A stretch of DNA of 64,000 nucleotides from Pandoraea eparura (GCF_902459725.1 NZ_CABPSH010000008.1:124001-188000); one strand, 5' to 3'. Positions 25,617-36,393 are shown, counted from the stretch's first letter. Program-made: numbers and translations. The notes: a model not told the origin generated them from the letters alone.

Positions 25617-25997
25617 CTACGCCTGCGGCGCCGGGTATTTCTGCGCGTTCATGACGAGCTTCTCCGCCACGGCGCGGTTCAGGTCGACACCGAGCACCGA
25701 CGATAGCCGCACGAGATACATGGCGATGTCGGCCAGTTCCTGTTCGACGTGCCGCGCCTCGTTCGTCTGCATGACGGCCTGCGCTTCGGCATCGGTCTGC
25801 CACTGGAAGATCTCGACCAGTTCCGCCACTTCGACGGACAACGCCATCGCGAGGTTCTTGGGCGTGTGGTACGGCTGCCAGTGACGGGCATCGGCGAACG
25901 CCTGCAGGGCGGTTTCCAGCCCGGCCGTATCGATCAGACGGGCGCGGGGGGCGTCGGCGTCACCGTGCGCAGATGCGTCGTTCAGAGCAGCGGACAT
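25617..25997 (-). CDS. MazG-like nucleotide pyrophosphohydrolase
   Basis: 126-residue all-alpha NTP pyrophosphatase of the MazG/dCTPase-like group. The metal-binding pattern is visible as V-E-V-A-E-L-V-E-I-F-Q-W near residue 55 and E-Q-E-L-A-D-I-A-M-Y-L-V-R-L near 85. The family hydrolyses non-canonical or surplus nucleoside triphosphates to monophosphates. Length fits the single-domain house-cleaning type. The downstream gene is the phosphoesterase on the same strand; the ferredoxin gene is divergent. Confidence 0.9.
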   Translation of the reverse strand: MSAALNDASAHGDADAPRARLIDTAGLETALQAFADARHWQPYHTPKNLAMALSVEVAELVEIFQWQTDAEAQAVMQTNEARHVEQELADIAMYLVRLSSVLGVDLNRAVAEKLVMNAQKYPAPQA

Positions 25998-26105
25998 GGG
26001 ATGCGAAGGTCGGAATTGGCCCGCCAGCGACCCTCACGCAGCAAGCGGGCCGAAGGCGGACGCGATGAACGAGAGGAACGCGACAAAATACCGCGGAATC
26101 GGCGT

Positions 26106-26516
26106 ATGGTAGCGCGTTGGCGCAAGATGCGCCGTTCAACGTTTTCGTCACTTCCGACCCCGCTTGCCTTGGATCGCTTCCCGCCCGACCCCGCGCCATC
26201 CGACGGAACGCCCGCGCCGACGTTCTGCCGCATCACGCTCATGCCGTCGGGCTGGCAGTTCGACGCCCCGGCCGACACGCCGATTCTGCTCGCGGCGCAA
26301 TCCGCCGGCATCAAGCTGCCGAGCCTGTGCCGCAACGGCACTTGCCGCGCCTGTCTGTGCCGGGCGCACACCGGAGGTGAGCCGGCGCCGGTGGCTTACC
26401 GGATCGCATGGCCGGGGCTGTCGCGCGAGGAGAAAACCGAGGGCTGGCTGCTGCCGTGCTGCGCCTATGCCCGCGCCGACCTCGTCATCGACGCGCCCGA
26501 CGCCGCGCTTTGTTAA
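26106..26516 (+). CDS. 2Fe-2S ferredoxin-domain protein
   Basis: 136-residue protein with a plant-type ferredoxin fold. The cluster ligands are C-R-N-G-T-C-R-A-C (Cys-x4-Cys-x2-Cys) followed by a distal Cys in L-L-P-C-C-A-Y-A about 40 residues later. A further Cys directly after the third ligand (C-L-C) is unusual. The first 35 residues are low-complexity and may be partly untranslated: ATG 26106 has GGAA 7 nt upstream, and ATG 26127 is an alternative. It lies 63 nt before ettA. The redox partner is not evident. Confidence 0.82.
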   Translation: MVARWRKMRRSTFSSLPTPLALDRFPPDPAPSDGTPAPTFCRITLMPSGWQFDAPADTPILLAAQSAGIKLPSLCRNGTCRACLCRAHTGGEPAPVAYRIAWPGLSREEKTEGWLLPCCAYARADLVIDAPDAALC

Positions 26517-26579
26517 ACTTGGCGCTATCTGACGCTCGTCCCCGAGCCGACATAACCGATTCAGGATCAGGAAAGCCGA

Positions 26580-28247
<1,668 letters not shown>

Positions 28248-28257
28248 GGCAGGAGAG

Positions 28258-28277
28258 GGCGCCGCAAGGCGCCTTTT
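28258..28277 (+). terminator. rho-independent terminator after ettA
   Basis: GGCGCC-GCAA-GGCGCC followed by TTTT, 11 nt beyond the ettA stop. Confidence 0.88.
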
Positions 28278-28425
28278 CCATTTGAATGACGGCGCGGCAC
28301 GCGGGTGGCAAGTGCCTGGCAGGTGCCCGGCAACGGGCCGGCCGTCAGTATCCCGTGTTCGACGAGCCATGTCGGCGCCCGCAGCGCCGCATGACCCGCC
28401 ATTTTGACGAATCAGGAGTGTGCAA

Positions 28426-29223
28426 ATGAGCCAGTCAGTGAATCAGTTGAATGGGAAAGTCGCCGTGGTCACCGGTGCCGCCAGCGGCATCGGCCGAGAA
28501 ATTGCCTTCACTCTCGCGCGTGCCGGCGCGGCCGTGGCCATTGCCGATCTGAACCAACAGGGGGCGGATGCCGTGGCCAAAGAGATCGAGGCGGCCGGTG
28601 GCCGCGCGCTCGGCGTGGCGATGGACGTGACCAGCGAAGAGGCGGTGAACAGCGGCATCGACAAGGTGGCGGCGACCTTCGGGTCCGTCGACATCCTGAT
28701 CTCGAACGCGGGCATCCAGATCGTCAATCCCATCGAGAACTATTCGTTCGCCGACTGGAAGAAGATGCAGGCCATTCACGTGGATGGTGCGTTCCTGACG
28801 ACCAAGGCGGCACTCAAGCATATGTACAAGGACGATCGCGGTGGCATCGTCATCTACATGGGTTCGGTGCACTCACACGAGGCGTCGCCGTTGAAGTCGG
28901 CCTACGTGGCGGCCAAGCACGCGCTGCTGGGTCTGGCGCGCGTGCTCGCCAAGGAAGGGGCGAAGCACAACGTGCGCTCGCATGTCATCTGCCCGGGCTT
29001 CGTGCGCACGCCGCTTGTCGACAAGCAGATTCCGGAGCAGGCCAAGGAGCTGGGAATTTCGGAAGACGAGGTCATCAAGAAGGTCATGCTCGGCGGCACG
29101 GTCGACGGCGTATTCACCACGGTCGACGACGTTGCGCAAACCGCGCTCTTCCTTGCCACGTTCCCGACGGCCGCATTCACCGGCCAGTCGTTCGTGGTGA
29201 GCCACGGCTGGTTCATGCAGTAA
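28426..29223 (+). CDS. 3-hydroxybutyrate dehydrogenase paralogue (SDR)
   Basis: 265-residue short-chain dehydrogenase with [14 protein letters not shown], the catalytic Ser in Y-M-G-S-V-H-S-H-E and Y-V-A-A-K-H. The [14 protein letters not shown] segment and the V-S-H-G-W-F-M-Q end are typical of hydroxybutyrate dehydrogenases. It is clearly a paralogue of the protein at 4105-4890 but differs through much of the N-terminal half. ATG 28426 follows AGGAG at an ideal distance. A patatin-like gene follows after 92 nt on the same strand; that pair recurs in many proteobacteria and suggests a role in polyhydroxybutyrate or storage-lipid turnover (inference). Confidence 0.9.
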   Translation: MSQSVNQLNGKVAVVTGAASGIGREIAFTLARAGAAVAIADLNQQGADAVAKEIEAAGGRALGVAMDVTSEEAVNSGIDKVAATFGSVDILISNAGIQIVNPIENYSFADWKKMQAIHVDGAFLTTKAALKHMYKDDRGGIVIYMGSVHSHEASPLKSAYVAAKHALLGLARVLAKEGAKHNVRSHVICPGFVRTPLVDKQIPEQAKELGISEDEVIKKVMLGGTVDGVFTTVDDVAQTALFLATFPTAAFTGQSFVVSHGWFMQ

Positions 29224-29315
29224 CGCGCAAACGGTACGGGGGGCGCCGGCCGCGTCGGCGCCGTCCCGTCCCGTCGCGTCTTGATTCCGCCTCGGAAAGC
29301 TTCAGGAGAACGGTC

Positions 29316-30497
29316 ATGACGGCCAACCCCCCGCAAGTCCCCAAACGCGCCATCGATCTGCCGCCTTACGAGACGGTCGCACTTGTCTTGCAGGGCGGTG
29401 GCGCGCTCGGGGCCTATCAGGCCGGCGTGTACGCCGGTCTGTTCGAGGCCGGCATCGCACCGAACTGGATCGCCGGTATTTCCATCGGCGCGCTCAATAC
29501 CGCGATCATCGCGGGCAATCCGCCTGAGCATCGCGTGGCGCAGCTCGAAGCGTTCTGGCGCACGATCTGTGAGCCTGCCGTGTTTCCGCCGCTGCCCGCG
29601 CCGCTCGAAGCGGCCATCCTCAACGGCCCCGAGTCGGGACGCATCGCCTACAGCGCGTGGCAGGCATGGCGCGCCATCGCGGAAGGCCAGAAGGGCTTCT
29701 TCAGCCCGCGCTGGCCGCAGCCGTTGCCCGCCGCAATGGGCGATCCGGCGCACGCGAGCTACTACGACACGTCGGCGCTGCGCGGTACGCTGGAGCGTTT
29801 CGTCGACTTCGACCGGATCAATTCGTGCGAGACACGCGTGTCGGTCGGCGCCGTCAACGTGCATACGGGCAACTTCGTCTACTTCGACAACACCCGCGAA
29901 AAACTGCGTGCGGAGCACTTCATGGCATCGGGCGCGTTGCCGCCGGGGTTTCCCGCCGTGGAGATCGACGGCCAGTATTTCTGGGATGGCGGCCTTGTGT
30001 CGAATACGCCGCTCTCGGAAGTGCTCGGCACGTCGCCGCGCCGCGACACCCTCGCGTTCCAGGTGGATCTGTGGAGTGCGCGCGGGCCGCTGCCCGACAA
30101 TCTGAACGATGTCGCAGACAGGCAGAAGGACATTCAGTTTTCGAGTCGCACGCGTCTGGTGACCGACAACCTGCAGCGCGCCCAGCACTATCGCCGCGTG
30201 CTGCGCGAAGTGCTCGAACGCGTGCCCGCGGACGTGCGTGCGCACGACCCCTGGTGTCACGCGGCGCAGGAGATCGCTTGCAGCAAGCGCTACAACGTCG
30301 TCCAGCTTATCTACCGCAACAAGGAGTACGAGGGGCACTACAAGGACTATCAGTTCGGACTTGCCACCATGCTCGATCACTGGGCGAGCGGTCTGGACGA
30401 TGTGCGTCGCACGCTCACGCATCCCGAGTGGCTGTCCATGCCCGACGACACCTCAGGCTTCATCACGCACGACATTCATCGCCACGAAGTCGTCTGA
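29316..30497 (+). CDS. patatin-like phospholipase (DUF3734 type)
   Basis: 393-residue patatin-domain protein. The oxyanion loop G-G-G-A-L-G-A-Y-Q-A-G-V-Y is near residue 32, the nucleophile elbow G-I-S-I-G-A near 62, and the catalytic Asp in W-D-G-G-L-V-S-N near 220, so the Ser-Asp dyad is complete. The C-terminal part (about 280-390) matches the DUF3734 extension seen in the larger bacterial patatins. No signal peptide. ATG 29316 is preceded by TTCAGGAGAA. It follows the hydroxybutyrate dehydrogenase paralogue and is convergent with the chemosensory operon across a strong hairpin. The lipid substrate is unknown. Confidence 0.92.
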   Translation: MTANPPQVPKRAIDLPPYETVALVLQGGGALGAYQAGVYAGLFEAGIAPNWIAGISIGALNTAIIAGNPPEHRVAQLEAFWRTICEPAVFPPLPAPLEAAILNGPESGRIAYSAWQAWRAIAEGQKGFFSPRWPQPLPAAMGDPAHASYYDTSALRGTLERFVDFDRINSCETRVSVGAVNVHTGNFVYFDNTREKLRAEHFMASGALPPGFPAVEIDGQYFWDGGLVSNTPLSEVLGTSPRRDTLAFQVDLWSARGPLPDNLNDVADRQKDIQFSSRTRLVTDNLQRAQHYRRVLREVLERVPADVRAHDPWCHAAQEIACSKRYNVVQLIYRNKEYEGHYKDYQFGLATMLDHWASGLDDVRRTLTHPEWLSMPDDTSGFITHDIHRHEVV

Positions 30498-30536
30498 CCC
30501 GTCGCCGCGCTCCCTTCCGTCCCTACGCCGTACTAC

Positions 30537-30568
30537 CCCTGTGGCGTGCCCCCCGACACGCCACAGGG
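30537..30568. terminator. bidirectional hairpin between patatin and triple-CheW genes
   Basis: CCCTGTGGCGTG (30537-30548) pairs perfectly with CACGCCACAGGG (30557-30568) around an 8-nt loop in the 129-nt gap between two convergent genes. No T-tract, but the 12-bp stem is very stable. Confidence 0.6.
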
Positions 30569-30626
30569 CCCCGCGACCGGCGCGCACAAGGCGCCGGCAC
30601 TTCACTGAACCGATTCCCCCTCACGC

Positions 30627-32387
30627 TCACACCGACGACTGCGCCAGCGCCGTTTCCATGCGCTGCTTGAGCGGTTCCAGATCGAGCAGCATGGCCGTGC
30701 GTGCGGCACCGTCAGCGGCGGGCAGCTCGACGGCTTCGCGCATGTCGTTGCGCATTTCGTGCGTGGCGCGTCCGAGCAGCATGGCCGGCACCGGCAGCTT
30801 GTCGGCTTCGTCGAGCGTGACGATGTTCTCGATGGCGTCGACGAGCAGCCCGAGCTTGTCTTTCCCGTGCTCGATCACGAGAATCTTGCGCGCCTGCGCA
30901 TCGTCCTGCGGCGGCATGCCGTACAGCGCGCGCAGATCGACGATGGTCACGAGTTCGCGTCGCAAATTGAGTATCCCGCGCACGAAGGCGGGCGCACCCG
31001 GCGCGGGCATGATATCCGCGCTGTCGTGAATGATCTCGCGCAACTGATCGAGCCGCACGGCCAGCATGTGTTGCAGACGGAACGACACATACGCGTGGCG
31101 GGTGCCGCGCGACGACCTGGCCCCGGTGCCGGGCCACGCCGAATCGCCGGACGTCGTGCGTTGTGCGCCGTCCGTCTCCCGATATAGCTCGCGATGGCCG
31201 CGCGTGAGTTCGAGCACCTGAGCGTGCGTGAAGAGTTCGTCGGCGTTGAGCAACACGATGTCGTCGGCCTGCTCGCGCGCAATGCAGCCCGAGAAGAGTT
31301 GCGCGTGCGAGGCGCTGAAGGACGGCATGGCGAGCAGCTCGTCGGCGAAGTACGTCACGATGCTGTCCACGGCGTCCACCAGCAGGCCGAAATGCACGTC
31401 TTCCTGCTTGACGATCAGAATCCGGCGCGGATCCGAGGCGGTGCCCGCGACGTCGCTCTCGGGGCGGTAGGGCTGAAGACCGAGGAAGTGGGCGAAGTCG
31501 ATGACCGGCACGACGGTGCCGCGCAGATTGAGCATGCCCACGCAAAACACGCTGGCGAGCGCCGAGTTCTGCAAGTCGGGAATGCGGATGATCTCGCGAA
31601 TCGCACTCATCGGCAGCGCCAGACGTGATTGGTCGACCGAGAACGACACGCATTGCAGGCGCTGACGTTGTTGGCGCCGCTGCGGCGCGCTGAGCGCCTG
31701 ACGGGCGAGCAACTGCGGCATGTTCTCGATGCGCACGAGGGCGCCCGGCGCGAGGATCTGCAGAATGCGGTCGCCTTCGTCGAGCTTGATGGCGCCGCAA
31801 ACCACCTGCGGCGCCGTGTGCGATGGGTCGTACTCGAACCCGGTGCGCTGCGAGGCGCGCACGCGCAGAATCTCGCTCGTCGTGTCGAACAGTAGCCCGA
31901 CCCGAACGCCGTCGACGTCGACGATGGCGATCTTCTCGGTCACTGGCGCAGGCCTGCCCGACGCGTCGCCCATGGCCAACAACGGCTTGAGATCGACGAT
32001 GGGGATGAGCGTGCCGCGCAGATTGAAGAGGCCGAGCAGGAAGGGCGGGGAAAGCGGCACGGGTGTCACGCGCGCGGGGTAGTTCACGACCTCCTGCAAG
32101 GCCGCGATGGGCAGGGCGAATTCCACGTCGCCCAAATGAAAGGAGCCGAAGACTTCGATGTCGTCAGGATTTGACACGCACCGCCGCGGTGACGGCGGCG
32201 CGTCGAGCGCTGGCGGTGATTCACCCGGTTGCGACGACCCGTAGCCGGCTGTGCCGGCGCCCCCTTTGCCCTCGTAAGCCTGATAGCCCTGATAGCCCTG
32301 GTAAGGCGATGCCGTGGGCGGCAGCACGGTGGTGCCGGCGACGGCGTCATGCTGCGGCAGCGGAAATCCGGGTGTGCGTGCGTTCAT
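30627..32387 (-). CDS. chemotaxis coupling protein with three CheW domains
   Basis: 586-residue protein of three tandem CheW domains (about 75-230, 245-395 and 435-575) after a Tyr/Gly/Gln-rich N-terminal tail. Each domain shows the CheW pattern of an early F-x-L-G-D-x-x-F-A-L-P-I type strand, an N-L-R-G-x-x-x-P-x-x-D segment and a late V-D-x-V-D-x-I-x strand. Normal CheW is a single domain of about 160 residues that links receptors to CheA. A triple protein could bridge several receptors or core units. Its ATG overlaps the cheD stop by 4 nt, so it is translationally coupled. No cheA, cheB or cheY is in this operon. Confidence 0.9.
   Translation of the reverse strand: MNARTPGFPLPQHDAVAGTTVLPPTASPYQGYQGYQAYEGKGGAGTAGYGSSQPGESPPALDAPPSPRRCVSNPDDIEVFGSFHLGDVEFALPIAALQEVVNYPARVTPVPLSPPFLLGLFNLRGTLIPIVDLKPLLAMGDASGRPAPVTEKIAIVDVDGVRVGLLFDTTSEILRVRASQRTGFEYDPSHTAPQVVCGAIKLDEGDRILQILAPGALVRIENMPQLLARQALSAPQRRQQRQRLQCVSFSVDQSRLALPMSAIREIIRIPDLQNSALASVFCVGMLNLRGTVVPVIDFAHFLGLQPYRPESDVAGTASDPRRILIVKQEDVHFGLLVDAVDSIVTYFADELLAMPSFSASHAQLFSGCIAREQADDIVLLNADELFTHAQVLELTRGHRELYRETDGAQRTTSGDSAWPGTGARSSRGTRHAYVSFRLQHMLAVRLDQLREIIHDSADIMPAPGAPAFVRGILNLRRELVTIVDLRALYGMPPQDDAQARKILVIEHGKDKLGLLVDAIENIVTLDEADKLPVPAMLLGRATHEMRNDMREAVELPAADGAARTAMLLDLEPLKQRMETALAQSSV
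32279..32305 (-). repeat. 9-nt tandem repeat in the CheW-protein tail
   Basis: Three imperfect 9-nt units with core TGATAGCCC code Y-Q-G-Y-Q-G-Y-Q-A-Y in the N-terminal tail of the triple-CheW protein. The unit keeps the reading frame. Confidence 0.6.
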
Positions 32388-32911
32388 GATTCTCGTCCCA
32401 CGAGTCGGAGAGCGGGCGGGGTGGTCGCCGGGGATCCCTCATTGGTGCCGATCGTGCGCACATGGAAGGTGTGATGCGCGCAATGAATCGTCAGTTGCCG
32501 ACCGATTTCACCGCCGACCTCGACGTGCACGATCGGAATGCCGGTCTCTGCCATCAAGGCTTGCGCCATCCTGGCGTTCGCCACGCCGATCAATCCGTGC
32601 CGGGCGGGCGGCTGGTGGGGCATCATGTTGCCGCCGCCTGCGATCACCGCCTCGATCTCGCCGCGGCGCGCACCGTCCGCCCGCATCAGCGCGAGGAGCG
32701 ACGGCACCGCTTGCGTGACGTACTTCGCCCCGATGGCAAAGGTGGGGTTCGGTGCTTCGGGCAACAGGCAGTGCGCAAGACCGTAGAGCCCGCGCGCCCG
32801 CCACATCAGACCGATACCCACACACGAGCCGAGGGTAGCGCGCAGCACGTCGTCGCCGCGCCCGATACGCACCTCCCCCATCAACACCTGAATGTCATGC
32901 GACGGCCCCAT
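32384..32911 (-). CDS. cheD: chemoreceptor glutamine deamidase CheD
   Basis: 175-residue CheD, which deamidates (and may demethylate) receptor Gln residues before CheR can methylate them. The catalytic Cys and His are present in L-G-S-C-V-G-I (about residue 37) and L-A-H-C-L-L-P (about 52). The G-G-G-N-M-M block and H-V-E-V-G-G-E-I-G-R are also family features. ATG 32911 overlaps the cheR 3' end by 17 nt, and the stop overlaps the next gene by 4 nt. An in-frame start 13 codons earlier is possible. Two Gln/Glu methylation segments are expected in the receptor of the same operon. Confidence 0.92.
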   Translation of the reverse strand: MGPSHDIQVLMGEVRIGRGDDVLRATLGSCVGIGLMWRARGLYGLAHCLLPEAPNPTFAIGAKYVTQAVPSLLALMRADGARRGEIEAVIAGGGNMMPHQPPARHGLIGVANARMAQALMAETGIPIVHVEVGGEIGRQLTIHCAHHTFHVRTIGTNEGSPATTPPALRLVGRES

Positions 32912-33737
32912 TCGTTGCCCCCTGATTCCGGTAGATGAGCGGTTGCTCAAACTGATAGCCGGTCGAGAGCCGCGTCAGCGACTCCGATTCCCCGACAATG
33001 AGCACGCCTTCGGGGGTCAGCGTGTGGCGCACGTTCTCGAGAACGCGTTCCTGATCGGCAGCTTCGAAGTAGATCAGCACATTTCGCAGCATGACGAGAT
33101 CGAACGCCTCGCGGCGCGGCATGCGCTGATACAGGTTGTGCTCGGCAAAGGTGATATGCGCACGCAGTTCCGGGGCGACGGTGAAGCCGTCCGCGCTCGG
33201 GCGGAAATACTTCGCCAGCATGGCCGGCCGCTGCTGTTTGAGACCGTCGATGCTGCGCCCGCCGAAGTTGCCGGCCATCGCCACGGCCAGCACCTGGCTC
33301 GAAATATCGGTTGCATGAATCTGGTACCGGAAGCTGCTGTGCCGCGATCGAAACTCTTCGCAGAGCATCGCCGCCGAGTAGGACTCCTCGCCGGAGGAGG
33401 CCGCCGCGGACCACATCCGGAACATCCGGCCCGGATTCGCCGCATGCCAGCGCGGCAGGTAGTGCTGTGCGAAATAGTCCCAGACGCGCGGCGTGCGAAA
33501 GAACGTGGTCTCGTTCGTCGTGACCAGGTTCACGAAGTTGCGCACCTCGTCGGGGGTGCTCTCGAGCAGCGTCAGGTAGTCGCGATAGCAGGACAGCGCG
33601 AGCGTACGCAGGCGCGGGCGAAGACGGCCCTGCAACATCGTCCACTTCTTCTCGTTCATCGAGATGCCGGTGTGCCGGTGAACAGCGCGCAGAAGGGCTT
33701 GCTGGGTACCGGGATCGGCGTCGGCTTCGATTTCCAT
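32895..33737 (-). CDS. cheR: chemotaxis protein methyltransferase CheR
   Basis: 280-residue CheR. An N-terminal helical domain (about 15-75) is followed by the SAM-binding methyltransferase domain with W-S-A-A-A-S-S-G-E-E-S-Y-S near residue 120, I-H-A-T-D-I-S near 150, and L-V-M-L-R-N-V-L-I-Y-F near 220. ATG 33737 is chosen; the frame is open upstream but that part is low-complexity. The 116-nt space to the receptor gene contains GGAGAGACC repeats. It should methylate Glu residues of the double-PAS receptor and possibly other receptors. Confidence 0.93.
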   Translation of the reverse strand: MEIEADADPGTQQALLRAVHRHTGISMNEKKWTMLQGRLRPRLRTLALSCYRDYLTLLESTPDEVRNFVNLVTTNETTFFRTPRVWDYFAQHYLPRWHAANPGRMFRMWSAAASSGEESYSAAMLCEEFRSRHSSFRYQIHATDISSQVLAVAMAGNFGGRSIDGLKQQRPAMLAKYFRPSADGFTVAPELRAHITFAEHNLYQRMPRREAFDLVMLRNVLIYFEAADQERVLENVRHTLTPEGVLIVGESESLTRLSTGYQFEQPLIYRNQGATNGAVA

Positions 33738-33853
33738 ATCGGCCCTTCGTGGTGGCGGTGGGACCCGGCCCTGCGTGAACGGCCGGAACCGGAGAGACCG
33801 GAGAGATCGGCGAACGGCCCGGGTCGATGCCCGTGGCGTTCGCCGCAGGGCGC

Positions 33854-35551
33854 TTACACCTTGAACCGCGATACCGTGCGGTCGAGGTCTTGCGCGCCGT
33901 GATTGAGCCCGGTGGTCGCCTGCGCGATGGTCTCGCAGGCACCGGCGGATTTCTCCGTTTCTTCCGCCACGTGCTGAATGGCGAGGCTCACTTCGCGGGC
34001 GGCGACGAGTTGCTCTTCGGCCGCGCACGAGATTTCGGAGATCGCTTGCGTGGTGCGCGACACGCCGCCGACAATCTTCTCGAACGCCTCGCCGGCCTGC
34101 CGCGATACGTCGCTGCCCTGGGCCACGCGCTTGGTCGACTCGTTGATCAGCTTGGAGATTTCCTTGGTCGCCTGCGACGAGCGTTCGGCGAGCTTGCGCA
34201 CCTCGTCGGCCACGACCGAGAAGCCGAGGCCGTGCTCACCGGCGCGGGCCGCTTCGATGGCCGCGTTGAACGCGAGCAAGTTGGTCTGCCCGGCGATCTC
34301 GCCGATCACCTTCACGATCTCGCCGATGTCTTCTGACGACTTGTTGATCAGCTCCATGGCTTCGACCGAGCGCGCAATCGCACGGGCGCCGGTCTCGGCT
34401 TCCTGTTGCGTTGCCTTGGCGAGCTGGTCGGCGCCCTTGGTGTTGTCCGCAATCGAGTTGATCGATGCTGTCAGCTCTTCGATCGACGCGTTCATCTCTT
34501 CGACCGTGGCGCCCAGCGCCTGGGCGCCGGTGGCCACGGTATTGGCACGCTCGGCAATATCGCGCGATGCACCCGAGAACTCACCGGCCGATTTGACCAC
34601 CTTGCCGATCACGCCGCGCAGGTCGTCCATCATGTGACGAATCCCGTCGGCCAATTGGTCGATGGGGTCGCTGCCCGCGACGGCGATCTCGCCTGTCAGG
34701 TCGCCCGCCGCCGCCCGATTGACGGTGTCGAGCAACAACGCCACTTTGCGCTGGTCGTCGTCGGCGCGGCGCTTCACGCTCGCTTCCAGTTCGACCTGCT
34801 GGGTGATGTCGGTGGCGAACTTCACGACCTTGTACGGCCGCCCGCTCGCGTCGAGGATCGGGTTGTACGTCGCTTGAATCCAGATTTCCCGCCCGCCGCG
34901 CCCGATGCGCTTGTAGCGGCCCGCATCGAATTCGCCACGATTGAGCTTTTCCCAGAAGTCCCGATAGGCCGGCGACGCGACGTATTCCGTCTCGCAGAAC
35001 ATGCGGTGGTGCTTGCCGCGAATTTCGTCGAGCGAGTAGCCGAGCGCGCTCAGGAAGTTGTCGTTGGCCGTGATGACCGTGCCGTCGAGATTGAATTCGA
35101 TGACGGCCTGGGCGAGGTCCATGGCGCGCACCTTGCCTTCGAATTCGGCCTGACGGGCGCGATCCGCCGTGATGTCAGTGGCGAACTTGATGACCTTGTA
35201 AGCCGTGCCATGCGTGTCGAACACCGGGTTGTACGACGCACGGATCCACACGGCCCGCCCGCCTTTGCCGATGCGCTTGTATTCGCCGGCATCGAACTCG
35301 CCGCGCCCGAGCTTGGCCCAGAATTCGCGGTATGCACCGGACGCCGCGTAGTCGGGTTCGCAGAAGAGGCGGTGATGCTGTCCCCGGATCTCGTCGAGCT
35401 GGTAGCCAACGGTTTGTAGGAAATTTTCGTTGGCGTGCAGGATATGGCCCTGCAAATCGAATTCGATGACGGCCTGCACGCGATTGAGCGCGGCGCTGAT
35501 GGCCTGGAGTTCCTGTTGTTCCATCTGGAATTCAGGCGTTGCGATTTCCAT
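33854..35551 (-). CDS. soluble double-PAS chemoreceptor
   Basis: 565-residue chemoreceptor with no membrane helix. Two PAS domains (about 20-125 and 142-247) are near-duplicates: each has a G-R/K-H-H-R-x-F-C segment, a R-G-E-F-D-A-G core and Y-N-P followed by V-x-K-F-A-T-D-I-T. A signalling domain follows, with conserved tip around [17 protein letters not shown]. No C-terminal CheR pentapeptide. PAS domains of this class often bind haem or flavin and sense oxygen or redox state; that is inference. ATG 35551 follows GGGAGAACG. It heads the operon with cheR, cheD and the triple-CheW gene. Confidence 0.92.
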   Translation of the reverse strand: MEIATPEFQMEQQELQAISAALNRVQAVIEFDLQGHILHANENFLQTVGYQLDEIRGQHHRLFCEPDYAASGAYREFWAKLGRGEFDAGEYKRIGKGGRAVWIRASYNPVFDTHGTAYKVIKFATDITADRARQAEFEGKVRAMDLAQAVIEFNLDGTVITANDNFLSALGYSLDEIRGKHHRMFCETEYVASPAYRDFWEKLNRGEFDAGRYKRIGRGGREIWIQATYNPILDASGRPYKVVKFATDITQQVELEASVKRRADDDQRKVALLLDTVNRAAAGDLTGEIAVAGSDPIDQLADGIRHMMDDLRGVIGKVVKSAGEFSGASRDIAERANTVATGAQALGATVEEMNASIEELTASINSIADNTKGADQLAKATQQEAETGARAIARSVEAMELINKSSEDIGEIVKVIGEIAGQTNLLAFNAAIEAARAGEHGLGFSVVADEVRKLAERSSQATKEISKLINESTKRVAQGSDVSRQAGEAFEKIVGGVSRTTQAISEISCAAEEQLVAAREVSLAIQHVAEETEKSAGACETIAQATTGLNHGAQDLDRTVSRFKV

Positions 35552-36248
35552 GACGTTCTCCCTTGATACGCTTGCCCCGGCGCGTGTCGTGCGGCCGTCA
35601 CGAAAGGGATGCTTCGCTAACACTACGTTGGCGCGCAGTCCTCTATAGACGCGATTACGACAGGACGGGCGGCAACTTGAGATCGGTGCCTACCCGCATG
35701 TCGTTTTCTGCCACGAACGATGAACCCCGTCGAAAACCGCGTCAAATAAGACTCTCACGATAAAGCAATGGCGCAGGAAGTCGACGGGCTTATGCCGTCG
35801 ATCCATTTCAAACGCTCAGTTGAAGTGAAATTCAAAGGACTCCTGCACAATGGATAGGCAGGACGTATGCGCGATCTGGTGTCGGACTTCCGGAGACCGC
35901 GGGTGCGCAAGATCGGAGAAAAAGACCTCCTCCCGCGTCTGAAACGGGAGGAGGGTTAGACTCACCGTCGCTCTCTTCGGGGCATTTGAAAGGGCGACAT
36001 TGATCTCTATGCAAACCTCGTGCCAGTTACGCGGACGCTGGGAACCCGCGCTGTCATTGAAGGGGGGGGTGTCGCGCAGGGGCGATGTTACGGTGCGGTA
36101 ACCGGCGTGTTACGTAACAAAGTGCGACGCACTCTCGGCTTTGGCAACCTTCGCTTACACGGCTTACAGACGTGTGATCGGTTTCCTGCCGGCGCAGCGA
36201 TATAAAGAAGGCGAGCCGATTCACGTTCCCCTTCTCAGGAGTCAGATC
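35552..36248. other. 697-nt sparse region upstream of the chemosensory operon
   Basis: No convincing gene. It holds a small inverted repeat TCGACGG/CCGTCGA at 35781-35801, a minus-strand terminator at 35915-35954 and, near 36195, a TATAAA that could be the -10 box of the small lipoprotein. The operon promoter must lie in the left part. A minus-strand small RNA is possible (see findings). Confidence 0.5.
35915..35954 (-). terminator. orphan rho-independent terminator on the minus strand
   Basis: On the minus strand CCTCCTCCCG (35954-35945) pairs with CGGGAGGAGG (35935-35926) around a 9-nt loop, then runs into TCTTTTTCTCC. The next genes upstream on that strand are far away, so the transcript it ends is unannotated. 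Confidence 0.75.
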
Positions 36249-36362
36249 ATGAAATTAGTCGTCGCTGCGCTACTCGCCCTTACCCTTGCCGGATGCGTGG
36301 TTGTCCCGGCCCGACCTTATTACGGCGGGGGCTACGGGCATCGGTGCTGTTATCGCTATTGA
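36249..36362 (+). CDS. very small lipoprotein
   Basis: 37-residue predicted lipoprotein. The signal peptide (about 1-15) ends in the lipobox L-A-G-C, leaving a mature chain of about 23 residues with a P-Y-Y-G-G-G-Y-G stretch and C-C-Y near the end. ATG 36249 follows AGGAG. A strong terminator follows. Small lipoproteins like this are common but poorly described; I recognise no named family. The clean signals around it (ribosome site, lipobox, terminator) support a real gene. Confidence 0.8.
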   Translation: MKLVVAALLALTLAGCVVVPARPYYGGGYGHRCCYRY

Positions 36363-36393
36363 TCGATGACGCGATGCGTGAATGAAAAGAGAG

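Noticed and set aside
35781-35801. TCGACGG/CCGTCGA hairpin as a terminator of the small-RNA candidate or promoter element
   Set aside because: It has no T-tract and no promoter boxes fit around it; kept only as a note in the region entry.
35770-35830. Possible sigma28 flagellar-class promoter for the chemosensory operon
   Set aside because: I looked for TAAA-N15-GCCGATAA on the minus strand and found no acceptable match.
35832-36014. 60-codon minus-strand open frame across the orphan terminator
   Set aside because: The terminator stem lies inside it and no ribosome site is present; a noncoding transcript is more likely.
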